This document shows, one piece after another, positions 46,749 to 57,660 of a DNA stretch of 64,000 bases; within the stretch, counting starts at the first letter, position 1, and the number at the start of each line of letters is the position of its first letter. Source of the stretch: Epiperipatus broadwayi (lineage: Eukaryota > Onychophora > Udeonychophora > Euonychophora > Peripatidae); NCBI GenBank assembly GCA_028023455.1, contig JAQFVV010000156.1:1633236-1697235 (forward strand), read 5' to 3'. A program made the position numbers and the translations under genes. Below the pieces are notes generated by a model. That model saw nothing but the letters and a program-made list of their open reading frames with translations, did not search any database and was not told the origin of the DNA.

Positions 46749-46893
46749 CTTGTAAGTGGAAATACAGAAGGTGATCCATTAAAAGTTACACAGGCTTGAA
46801 CTTTATTGCACTGTTCATGTGAAAGGCATGTAGTGGCGTTACGATCATTTGGGAGATCAAATGTAACATTGAGTTCTTCACTAGCAGCAAATC
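46749..46893 (-). CDS. Internal exon, integrin-alpha-like (host gene)
   Basis: Minus-strand exon of 145 bp. It is preceded by an acceptor (TTTTATTATATAG, AG at 46895-46894) and followed by a strong donor (ACAAG then GTAAGAG at 46748). The frame is open across the exon and encodes 47 whole residues plus split codons at both ends. Visible features are EELNVTFDLP, an N-linked site NAT, CLSHEQC, and CVTFNGSPSVFP. Integrin alpha chains have, early in the thigh domain, a cluster of this shape: C, a few residues, C-x-N/L-V-x-x-C-x-x-F/Y-x-G-x-x-x-P. The fit is by pattern only. Other extracellular cysteine-rich domains remain possible. This is the only stretch I would call host coding sequence; partner exons were not found, so introns are long and invaded by transposons. 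Confidence 0.55.
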
Positions 46894-47138
46894 CTATATA
46901 ATAAAAAGTACAAAAATTGAAGTAAATTCACCTTTGAAATAATTCCATTTTATACAGAATTTAAAATGAACATTAATTTGTATATTTCTACCTAAATTAT
47001 ATTAACAATGGATTTTGTTTAATATGATGGCTGCCTCATGGTAGATAAACTCAGAACTGATTTCATAAATGAGTCAGTTAGTATTTGCCTCAAACACCAT
47101 ATTAAAATAAGCAATAAAATGAGATATTATATTTGAAA
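46894..47138. other. Probable intron, no feature
   Basis: Short AT-rich stretch upstream of the minus-strand exon. Nothing else seen. Confidence 0.4.
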
Positions 47139-47140
47139 TA

Positions 47141-48107
47141 CACCTGGGTCTCGTTTTACGCGATAGATAGGTTCTTCAGAAAACATGCGCAAACAAAATC
47201 GCGAAAAAATAGACGTAACTTATCTTGAAAAAGGGGGGATATGGACTGTGATTTTTCAAAAATCGCGTAAAAGCAAAGCACCAACGTAAAATTACTTTAA
47301 AATTTGCACAAAAAAAAAAATAAGGAAATAAAATATGACTAATAAAAAATTTCAAATTTGAAAAAAATTGATACAAGACAAACTTTTTTTAACTATAATA
47401 TTTAATTTTATTCAAAACAATATATTTTTATGCATAATTTACAGTAATTTACATTTTTTATACACGTTTTAATTATTATCGCTATTTGCCGATAAACAGG
47501 TTCGTTTGCAAACTGGTAAAAAATCAGATTCTTCACAAGAGGAAATACAACTAGCGCCAACATCACTCTCATGTTGTGTTAATGGTTTTCTGGTGACAAC
47601 GTAATTAGTAATTAATCTAACAACTAAAAATTAAATTCTTATTTTTGTCTTTAATTTTTTAATTTTCAATTTTAATTGTGCCCACTGCTATTACTCACCT
47701 TTTAAAAATAAACTTGCGGACACTAAATGATTAATAATTGATTACATTCTTTTTTAAAAAGCAAAAACAGAATGTGATTTAAAATGCAAAATTAACACGC
47801 ACAATGTTTGAACAAATTTACATTATAATCTTGTAAAATTTAATGTGTGTATACATAAAATGTGGAAATCATGATTTTAATTTCATTATTGCATAAAATC
47901 TTACTATTATAAAGCACTGAAAATATTGAAATTACTAAGATGAAAGTCGAATTCCAATAATGTGCTATTACTTTCAATATGATGTAAGTGCGCGAAATTT
48001 ATTATTTAAAGTAATAGTGCATTATCGGAGTTCGACTTCCGGAGACACATGAATCGTGTAACTTTGAAATCACGTTAAATAAATCTGCGTAAAAAGAGAC
48101 CCAGGTG
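47141..48107. mobile_element. Tigger/pogo-like MITE
   Basis: 967 bp with terminal inverted repeats: CACCTGGGTCTC then TTTTACGC at 47141-47160, and GCGTAAAAAGAGACCCAGGTG at 48087-48107. It is flanked by TA on both sides (47139-47140, 48108-48109), the target site of Tc1/mariner-type elements. The subterminal ATCGCG and CGCGTAAAAGC blocks recall pogo/Tigger ends. No transposase remains. Near the right end an imperfect hairpin pairs 47943-47978 with 48013-48050 (AATAATGTGCTATTACTTT side). It probably lies in an intron of the 46.7-kb exon's gene. Confidence 0.75.
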
Positions 48108-48109
48108 TA

Positions 48110-49059
48110 TATATATTTTTATTTAATACAGATTGCTTTGTTTAAAAGACTATTTTAAATAAGCCTTTTCAATATTTTGAAAATGCACATTTTTTTGGGT
48201 TTGCCTCAGATAGCAAAATTGATTATCTAGGCAATGAATATGTTCACATTTAAGGTTTATTTTCAAGACACATGATGATTATACACACTGCTATTACTAA
48301 TTATAAATGTATTCTTAGAAGATAGAAGCAAATAACAGAAAATTATTAAATAAGAATAAGAAATCAGCTATACATTGAAAAACTAAATATTTAGTCAAAG
48401 ATATTAAATCAACAAGTGAAAATTAAGAATTGCACATGATGGGTATATTCATCAAATGAGATTCCTTTGATAATACAAATATAATGACATATTTTTTTTA
48501 ATCCATGGCAGTAAATTATTTATTCTAACATGCACAGTAATTTACAAAAAAAAAAAAATCCTAACAAATATAATAAGTGGAAAAGAAAAATTTTTTTATA
48601 AAGGTTCTAAGAAATCAATTCTCAAAATAATAATAAAAACGGTTCAGACTAATTAGATAACACTTTTAAATGCCGAATCTGCCACATGACCTGAGCAATG
48701 TCATCAAACAATTATTTATTTATGCCACAAAGAAAAAAAAATAGTTCAGGGAAGTGAAATTTTGAAATAATCCATTGGGTAAAGCAAAACAGTTTGTTTT
48801 TTAAATAAATGAAACTATAAAAAAATGATGAAATCTCATATTTAAATCATTATAATTTAACTAAACAAAATAATCTAGCAAATATGGTAAAGAAAACAAA
48901 ACAGACTAAAAAATAAATAAGTGCCACTTATGGGAATTCTCTATGGTAAGTTCATATGATTTTTTTTTCTTTATCACAGATTCCTGGATTCTTATTTTTT
49001 TAAAAAAAAAAAAAACAGCTCATAATGTTCTTTATATATTGAACTATTTTTATCATCTG
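48110..49059. other. AT-rich spacer, no gene recognised
   Basis: Near 48665-48715 a 15-codon minus-strand stretch (DDIAQVMWQIRHLKV) looks protein-like but is too short to identify. Otherwise simple AT-rich sequence. Confidence 0.35.
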
Positions 49060-49305
49060 ATATTGGGTATTGGGTGTCGTTAGAGGAAATTGACTTTATC
49101 TGGATTTTCTAGTTGCATGTGGTTGTTGTTGGTGAAACACAGATTGGTATGTGCACAATAATTCTGGTGCTGTTGTTCTTCCACCTTCAGGTGTTGCTGG
49201 CCTGACTAATAACAGTGCTGCCATGGGAATCGAACCCGAATTCTTGGATTCTTGTGTGTTGAATTTTAGGGTAATGGTCTAATCAACTAAGCCTGCAACA
49301 TCTGA
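49060..49305 (-). repeat. tRNA-derived SINE
   Basis: On the minus strand from about 49305: GGCTTAGTTGATTAGACC (A-box-like), then after about 35 bases GGGTTCGATTCCC, a near-consensus B box, followed by a tRNA-unrelated body with CAACACCTGAAGGTGGAAG. Spacing of the two boxes fits an internal RNA polymerase III promoter. This is the best preserved SINE in the window. The tail merges into AT-rich DNA near 49060. Confidence 0.7.
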
Positions 49306-52300
49306 AAAAGAGAGGAAAATAATATCACTTGGAATACTGTGCATGTATTGATCTGGGTGCTGTTGTTGACAGTTGGGTGTGATTGGAAAATTTGGATGGG
49401 ATTACATTTTTCTTGCGACATTCAGTGCTTGATATTGGATGATGAAAATAGTCCGATATATAAATACAACTAAAATAGAGTTGTTCTCTATTAAAGGTAC
49501 CACATGTCTTATTATCCTTTTGATGTATGAAAAAATAATGCATTTTATTCTAATTATCCATGCAATAATTGACCTGATAATATTATTATATGAATTTGCT
49601 TTGAGATGCCAGATAAATATTATAAATAAAATTTGATTCTTGCATTTTGATTATAATGGTCTATCAGAACATTTATATATATTCTAACCTATCCGTTGTG
49701 CATCTCACTTCCGGGCAATATAATATTAAATAAAAATGGGTTAGCTCAGTTACCGATTATGTTTGGTTCAATGCAAATAATTAATAAATAAAATATCCTG
49801 CATTAAAATTAAATTAAAACATTCTACTATCAAAATAATGAAAAGATACAGTTTATAAAATAAATAATCAATATTTATTTTACCATGAGACTTGGAAGTG
49901 AAATACAGGTGACAAGAAAGATTATATTGAGCCAATATCCCACAGGATATTACCTCAATGGCATAAGAACACTATCCCCCCTTATTACTATTTCAAATAA
50001 CAAACTTATAGTATTCTTATGACTTTAATAAATCCTACTCATTAAGATTAAACTAATAATTAAATCTTAATCTTTTTATTTATAATAATTTAGCTCAATA
50101 AAATCTCAGGTTCATAAAACTATTCTAAGTTAATTAAAATTACTGTAGTAAAACATGAGAAGGGATTTTATGTCATACTCTACTACACTTAAACTACTAA
50201 TAACAAATAATAATAATATTCTTCATTGTATGAACTAATTTTATATATCTTTTCTTTTCACTATAATTTTTATTACCATAATAAAATAATAAAATACTAT
50301 GATATAATCTTTTATCTTCATATAATAATGTAAGAAAATGTGGTAGCATTTATAATCTGACAAATAAAGGTGTGTGGCAATGGATAGCATATAATTCAAT
50401 GTACCATTATGATAACTAATTTATGACCATAAGATAATGTAAAAATATGATTACTTAATTAAATGAATACCAAGAAAATATTCAAATTCTTAAAATAATT
50501 CTTTATTTATCTTTGTGCAAAAATATCATGTTTGATTCAGTTATTCCGTGTATCTCATGCAGTGTAATGGGAAAATGAAACAGTCAGGACACACAAATTT
50601 TGAAAACAAATTTAACAAAGTTTATTATTAACAATAAAATAAAATAAACAATTTATTTACAATATTTACATTGGATATCCTCAATTTACACCGTTCTACA
50701 TTTTTTATTACTTAGTTATTAAACAATCTAGAATTTATTTAAGTCTTCATTCTGACTTAAAATAATAATAAAATAATACCATTTTATTTATCTCTTTCTA
50801 ATTAAACTTATGATAAATTACATTTATTTATTTTTATTTTTTAAAAATATCCTATCCTTAAATATTATTTAACTATACTTTTCTTTCTAAAAAAACATCC
50901 ATAGAAACATACTACAGAAAAACATAAAATAACATTATCGTGAGTATGGATCTTTTAAAAAATAAACAATTTTCACTTTGCAATGTTAAAAGATGTCATA
51001 TAAAATATCTACTAATAATTTATTACTAGATTTTGTGGATATCATTGTTCACTACACTATGTTTATTAAATATAACATATCCCCATTTAATATTACTTTA
51101 ATACTATATAGTTGCAATTACCGATATATTCCCTATTATTTAATAAATACAAAATTATACCTATGCTTATTATTTATATCGTTTTACTTTATAACATTAT
51201 ATTTTTAAAAATATGCAATACTTATTTTAAAACAAAATAAAGCATTTAAAAGTTATTTAACATTTTAAAGAACAACTTTGTTTTATATACTTTATTCTTG
51301 AAATTTTATTTTATTTCCAAAAACAAATCCCAAACATATTTTATGATTCTTTTCCTTTTAGGATCCATTGGATTTTCAATTCCAATTTATACAAATTCTA
51401 CTTCTTCTAAGTAAATGAACTTATCTCATTCAAACGATAGCATATCTTAAACTCTAAATTATCTATTATTTCTTTTCAAATATATCATACTGAACGATGT
51501 AGTTACATTGGAAATCTAGATAGCAAATAGATGAGTAGGATCTAGGGAAGAAAAACTAGAGTATAACTCATAGCATATATCAAAAATATCATGGCACAGT
51601 GTATCTATAAGAAATAGAGGCCTGACCTATTTTGTCCAAAGTCCTCCAATACTATTAATGATGTCAAGCTATTCCTTCAGCTTTATTAAAACATCAATAC
51701 TTAAAGAAAAATAGACACTGTCCAAAATAAATATATCAGTTACAGGGCTTTGTTAACTGCATTGCATATCCACTAAGATTATAAGATATTATTCATATTC
51801 CCTCATCACATCCTATTATAACATCATCTTTGGTTCACGTTAACCATATTATTACCAAGCCACTATCTTATCATTATTTCCTAAAGATTTATCACATCTT
51901 ACATCAACAAAATAACTATCTTGCATATTCAAAACGATAAATAAAATTCATTTATAATTAGAGCGATCTCACTGATCCATAAGAAAAGACTGCTTACTTC
52001 CTTATTCTATATTCTAAAACATATACAAACTTGTAATATAAATCCTTGGAACATCCAATAATATGAAAGTTTTTAAAAGAATCACATAAATATTTATCAT
52101 CATGTTGTGTTATATTACTAGTATAAAATTATAGTATGCATATTCTCAAAATAAATCTTAATCTCAAAATTTTTAAAAGTGTTGTATAAAATGTGTTTAC
52201 ATATAATTAAGCATTTATACTTCCATTCATTGTAATTCATAAGCAATCTAAAAAGAAAACAAAATATACATCATAAAATATCAATATTCATTAACTATTA

Positions 52301-52619
52301 CCAAGTGATATTATCTGGTCATCACTTTTTGCAGTCTTCTTTTCCATCAATTAGATACATTGCAATACATGAAAACACATCCATACCTTTATTTAAAATG
52401 TTCTTATTTAAATTATTAAATTATTATATTATAGGATTTTAATATTATCAATAAATTAATGTTCATGTTCCTACACTTATAAACCAGAAAATTTACATTT
52501 AAAATAAATAGTAATAAATGAAAATCATATTTACATAACTTCAGCTGAAAACGAATGATTTTTATAAGTCCGAATGTTTCCATTTTCTTTCTCAAAAGTT
52601 TTTTTTTTGTTTTAAATGT
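49306..52619. other. AT-rich spacer, no gene recognised
   Basis: About 3.3 kb of AT-rich sequence without recognisable exons, transposon ends or structured repeats. A stretch at 49330-49430 (TGGGTGCTGTTGTTGACAGTTGGGTG-like) partly echoes the adjacent SINE body and may be a second fragment. Confidence 0.4.
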
Positions 52620-52720
52620 TCTCTTCAAAAGTAATTCTACAATCAATCTCCCCCGTTGATATGACGACAAACAAGACGATACGTTTCCTGCAGTATATGT
52701 CATCCAAACTTCCGGTATGA
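52620..52720 (-). promoter_or_regulatory. GC-richer island with ETS-like motif (tentative)
   Basis: This 100-bp patch is distinctly richer in G+C and CpG than its surroundings. On the minus strand it begins ACCGGAAGT, a consensus for ETS-family factors common at animal promoters, and then runs into an open frame from an ATG at 52703. The frame soon becomes lysine-rich, AT-driven sequence. It might mark a minus-strand transcription start or first exon, but there is no independent evidence. Confidence 0.2.
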
Positions 52721-54844
52721 AAATCTCAGATTTAAAAAAAAAAGAACAATAAAAAAAAATATTACGACATCTTAAAAATCTTGAAAATTAAAGAAAACAA
52801 TCACTAATCGATTCTGGAATAGTTAATAGAATAATAGTTTATGACTTCTATGGTCTAGAATGATGATTATTAAAATTATAATACTAAAAATAATCCTGTG
52901 AAGCTTCTATAGGTATATTGATGCATCATATCTCTTTAGCTTAGCTTGAATTATCTGGATAAACTTTTGCGCAATACTTATTTCCATAATTCCACATTTT
53001 ATTTATTAACATGTTCATTTCTTTATAGGTTTCTTCTTCAAGGAAATTTATTGTTATTTATTACATATTCAGAGGTTTTTCTTGTCTTAAATTATCAGCT
53101 TTTAAAACAATTTTATATACACGTATTAACCCTCTATATGCCTTAGGTTTTATATAACATACGCTTTTCTAAAATATTTTCGTGAGTCTTTTCTTAAAAT
53201 AATTTCTTGTAAATATTTTAAATGTTTCCTTCAAAAAGGATATAACATTTACTCTTATAACATGATATTTCCATAAATTTATTATAAAGTAAACTTGTCC
53301 TATTGTTTATTAATACTGGACAAGCCTATTTTGCTATATAAAATAATGCGTCTACTTTTAATCGGCAAAACAGTTTTTCTAATGAGTTTCCCATACAATG
53401 TCCATAAAATTAATTTATTCATTTTAATAGTCCTCTTGTTCAATATTATTGAAACTGCATTAATAAATATTATACTCATTTTTAAAATATTATAAGTTGA
53501 ATACGTTTTCCTTATTGGTATATCCATTTTATTATTGCGAAGTTATATGTTAGATTTTGACGAATACTACTGGCTAAAGACTTTTAAAATTAGCAAGGCA
53601 TATTAAATGAAGTTATTATTAATATTTTTATTTTACACTCTCTTTTTGCAAATACTTTTTAAAATAATAATAACCTATTAGCTTTGCAAATAAAATTGTA
53701 CGAGAGCACTAAAAATTGACTAAAATAATAAAATTAAAAATTACTATCACCTTGATAGCTACTGATATGATCTCTGCTACCTTTAATACATTTTTAATCA
53801 CCCCTGATACCCCCCATGCAATCCATATTTATATCCTAGAGAATATGTCATTCTATTGGTTGATTCTTACTTTTGGTTTGATACCAAATTTGCATAATGT
53901 TAGAAACTTACACAATTAAATTTCAAAATAAAAATATGATGTATTAAAACTTTAAAATGATATTTTAAAATATTACTTTTAAATCAATTATTACTTTACT
54001 AAATTAATTAAATATACCTTTAAACAACTTTTAAAAACAATATTTAATAAATTTATCCCACTTTTAATATTTAATTTATCTATTTTTATTTTAACAAAAT
54101 ATTTAACTTTTTTATTAACTGTACTCGTCTTTTATTACATTATTTAAAACATTTTATACGATAGTTAACTTAATATTTAATATTTGCTTTTATGATAGGT
54201 AATAGTTATATCCAATTCTATAATGCAATTTTACAATATTTTGAACTGTACTAATAAATACTAGCAAGCGTGTATAACCATATATTATTATACGAATCAC
54301 ATGACTGATATAACCAATACAGACGACATCCGATTTTCTGTCTGGGAATAATAATAAATTGCTACACTTATTGTATTAAATAAAATAATACAATTATATA
54401 AAATTTGGAAGAATAATTTAGAACATATAAAATTAAATACAACGTTCACTACCATAAAACTTACTTTTTAAAATATATGATATTAATTATGATTATTAAA
54501 TATAATTTATAAAAATAAATACAACATTTATTTAACTACAAGTTTTAAACTATTAAAATTTAACTTTTAAACGTACTTTTAAATATTTATAGCTGTGTTA
54601 TTTATTATGGCCAGCTTTTGCAACCATATATAATAATATTTTTAGCTTTATTTAACTATTCTTAAGTGATTTATGCATAATATTATGCATTACATATTTT
54701 CATTTAGCTTTAAATTGTACTTTAAGATATTATTAACAAAATATGACTAACACATCAAGAGAACATATTCTAAAATTTAAAATTTTTAATAATTTACTGT
54801 GGTGAGCCAATTCTGACCTATAGAAAAGGGCACAATATATGTAA
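52721..54844. other. AT-rich spacer, no feature seen
   Basis: About 2.1 kb dominated by A+T with no supported features. Confidence 0.45.
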
Positions 54845-55060
54845 GATCTTATCTCATAATGAGGAAGTGATTTTATTGAGAAAGTAGATGATAAAATTGT
54901 AATTGTAATATTGCTTATACTGATGTATGAGTTTGTACAATATTATAACAGTCTGTATCAGAACATATATATGTGTGCATGAAAGAGCTTATCTTTATAG
55001 TGAGAAAATGATTTTATTAGGAGAATAGATAATAAAATTATAATAGTAATATTGCTTATT
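54845..55060 (+). repeat. Diverged direct repeat, 141-bp offset
   Basis: 54845-54918 and 54986-55060 share GATTTTATT-GAGAA-GTAGAT(G/A)ATAAAATT and TAATATTGCTTAT. Two copies only, with several differences. The origin is unclear. Confidence 0.6.
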
Positions 55061-55339
55061 ATTTGAGTAGAGAATAATTTAAAGCATATATTGAATTTAT
55101 GATAACAATATTTGTCACATCTTAAGTACTTTAACTGCCTTTTAATCAATTTAGTAAAATAATAAAAAAACATTAATGTCTATCTTAAAATATACTAATT
55201 AATTCAATAATGTATTTAAATGTGATATATATAATTTTTTTTACAATACTTGGAGTTATAAACAATACTTCTATAATTTTGAAGACCACAGTTACTATAG
55301 ATAGGGAATCTTGTTTTATGAATTAAATAGGTGGAGGGA

Positions 55340-56070
55340 TTGTAGATTTATTTATTTATTTGGTGGATTGTAGTTTATGGATAATAAAAGAATAGACAAA
55401 ATAATAGTTAATTGGGTTATGAGTAAAGGGGAAGCAACAGGATGGGTGAGAAGGTTAATAGGTATGCAGAAGATTTGGGTAAAGAATTTATGTCAGTATA
55501 CTTATATTAGGATGATTGAATTGTTGAGTGTTATAGTGGTAAGGAATGGGATAGAAGAATAGATGCATTAATAAAGAATAGGAAGTTAGGGAGATGGAGA
55601 ATTAGTATGGAGAGTAAAACGAGTTTAAATATATATAGAAGTAAACAGAATATTGGGTGCGAGTTAATTTATGATAATAGCAAGGAAAGTAGTTTACTGT
55701 TTAAGGGCTCAAACAGGATCTTTAACAACAAAGGAATATACATATAAATGGAAAAATGTGGGTGATTTAGACTGTAAGTTGTGTAAGGAAGGCATAAAAA
55801 ATATTAGGCTTCTGTTAATTGAATGTAAATGCCTGAAAGCAGAAAGAGTACAAATAATGAAGTTGCGGAAGAATAAATATAAATAAAGTGATTATACAGA
55901 AAGTGTGTTATTGGTTTTTTATGCTGGGTTTGGGAAAAGACAAGAGGGATTTAGATATAAAGGCTATGGAGTTGACAAAGATTATGTTGTGGAAATGGAA
56001 TGGAACAGGATAGAGAAGAATATGGAAAAACTTAGGGTGGGGAATGGAAAGGGAAGATAAAGTGGCTAAC
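55340..56070 (+). pseudogene. LINE 3' end (C-terminal RT tail), clade unknown
   Basis: Pieces in shifting frames form the C-terminal region common to several non-LTR elements: WDRRIDALIKNRKLGRW, an IYRSKQNIGCELIYD segment, then after a frameshift near 55700 AQTGSLTTKEYTYKW, CKLC and LLLIECKCL, and finally LVFYAGFGK or LGFMLGLGK-like near 55915. The order, an LxTG-type helix followed by C-x-x-C and a later Cys, resembles the zinc-knuckle tail. It is not clearly the same family as the three APE-LINE copies. No RT palm is present, so the copy is strongly truncated. Confidence 0.5.
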
Positions 56071-56844
56071 AGGTTTCTCTGGGCATAGTGGCTGAGAGAT
56101 TCCTGATTCTGTATAAGGAGAAATCACAGAGCATCACATTACATGCAAGTGAAAATAGATTAATTTATTTATTTAATGTTCATACATTTTTTTAAAAAAA
56201 ACTTACTATGTAGCAATAAATTATTTTAGCTTGTTTGATTGATTTATTTACTGTCATGATCTGCAATCATTAGTAATTTATTACAGAAAGAAGATTTCTC
56301 ATTTACTTCAGATTTTCTAATCTATTGTCTCTTTTCTTCACATCATAACAAATTTCCTTAATGGGTCCATAATTTTCAAATATGGTCTCTTTCTGAGTCT
56401 TTTACAGGGATTCAGTTTAAAACTTTAGTAATCTGTCTATTACCATCTTTTCTAACAATATATCTGGTCCAGTTCTATTTCAGTTTCTTAATTCTGTCAA
56501 TAATATCAGATGATACCAGTTTTTTCTCTTATTCAATATTTCACTTTTGATCTCTCCTGCTTACTGAATGAAGTCTCTGAATTGCTCTTCTATAAAATGA
56601 TCAAGTTCAGATCCGTAAGTAAAAATTGACAAAACATATATATCTATTAAAATTTTTCATTTTGAAGCACATAAAGCACACCATCCAAATTTAATTCCAA
56701 GATTAATTTCATTCATTATGCTAAACAAAGTATTTGTAGTTCTTAACTTCTAAATATTTGATAGTCAATATTTGTTTTCTTCTGAGAAAATCCACTGAAC
56801 CTTACTTAACGACTTTTTAAGCATTTATTTTTAGTCTCATTTTC

Positions 56845-56861
56845 TTACTTTCATTTGATAA
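56845..56861. repeat. Target-site duplication of foldback element
   Basis: TTACTTTCATTTGATAA, repeated exactly at 57408-57424. The RTE sequence reads continuously when the insertion and one copy are removed, which confirms it as a true target duplication. Confidence 0.85.
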
Positions 56862-57014
56862 CTGAAACACAGGCTTGTTATATACCTGTGGCTATATATA
56901 TTAATATAGGGTATATGAGCACAGACTTTCGACTTTCACACCACCCACCTCTCTCCACTCTATCTAATAACACTGATACACCTAAACACATATATGCTGA
57001 AAAGATAAATAATC

Positions 57015-57058
57015 ACCAATATACGTATTTCATGCTAAACCAGCAATCATCAGTTGGT
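57015..57058 (-). ncRNA. Hammerhead ribozyme motif, minus strand
   Basis: Exact reverse complement of the motif at 57261-57304: ACCAA, CTGATGA (57053-57047), stem II, GAAA, ATAC/GTAT, A, TTGGT. One per arm means that RNA from either strand carries one sense copy. Confidence 0.6.
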
Positions 57059-57260
57059 CCAGACTATCATCTTTACACACATATATAGTATAAGTGCTCA
57101 GATATATATTAAGATAGACTATCCTCATAGTTTAATGGACAGGCTTCAATCCACTCCACACTCCAACTCTTCAACCGTCCATCCAATTGAAAATCTGATG
57201 ATGGAATGCTCAAAGGCCACCCTGAGGCCGAGATTATTGTGTGTAAAGATGATAGTCTGG

Positions 57261-57304
57261 ACCAACTGATGATTGCTGGTTTAGCATGAAATACGTATAT
57301 TGGT
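57261..57304 (+). ncRNA. Hammerhead ribozyme motif, plus strand
   Basis: All required parts can be drawn: stem I ACCAA (57261-57265) with TTGGT (57300-57304); core CTGATGA (57266-57272); stem II TGCT/AGCA with loop GGTTT (57274-57286); GAAA (57288-57291); stem III ATAC/GTAT (57291-57298) with essentially no loop; and A57299 in the cleavage position. The base of stem II is U-U, where active hammerheads prefer G-C, and stem III lacks a loop in the monomer. Activity would therefore be weak as a monomer; dimers could work better, as known for Penelope-type hammerheads. Confidence 0.6.
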
Positions 57305-57660
57305 GATTATTTATCTTTTCAGCATATATGTGTTTAGGTGTATCAGTGTTATTAGATAGAGTGGAGAGAGGTGGGTGGTGTGAAAGTCTGTGCTCATATA
57401 CCCTATATTACTTTCATTTGATAATTCTTGAAACATTTCCTAAAACTCTGAAGCATATTTGCACAATCAATCATACCATCTGCAAAATCTAAATGACAAA
57501 TAATTTCTATGTATTTTTATCCCCTTAGCTTCTCATTTTAATCTACTAAACACTTCTTGTAAAAATGTTGTAAAGAGTTTTGGAAATATGGAATATTCTT
57601 CACGTACAATCTTACTAATATTAATCTTCTTAGTATCATCATGTAATTTAATTACTAACA

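Larger units (their letters stand above)
56862..57407 (+). mobile_element. Hammerhead-bearing foldback element, single unit
   Basis: 546 bp inserted into the old RTE fragment with a perfect 17-bp duplication TTACTTTCATTTGATAA (56845-56861 and 57408-57424). It starts CTGAAACACAGG and ends ATACCCTATA, the same two ends as the composite at 45118-46118. The arms, about 56910-57075 and 57238-57405, are inverted copies. The centre carries TCAATCCACTCCACACTCC and CTGATGATGGAATGCTCAAA. Both arms keep a drawable hammerhead motif, one on each strand. Confidence 0.85.
56285..57660 (-). pseudogene. Old RTE-type LINE fragment, split by insertion
   Basis: The minus-strand similarity follows the RTE copy at 41475-42400: for example TCTTTCT-GAGTCTTTTACA near 56390 and TCTCTGAATTGCTCTTCTAT near 56575 match 41585 and 41811. 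It covers the C-terminal RT and tail region, and resumes at 57408 after a foldback insertion to end near 57660. Many stops, substitutions and deletions mark it as much older than the 41-44 kb copy. Confidence 0.75.

Noticed and set aside
57190-57225. Additional CTGATGATGG hammerhead core in the centre of the foldback element
   Set aside because: CTGATGA occurs, but no GAAA follows at a suitable distance and no stem II forms.
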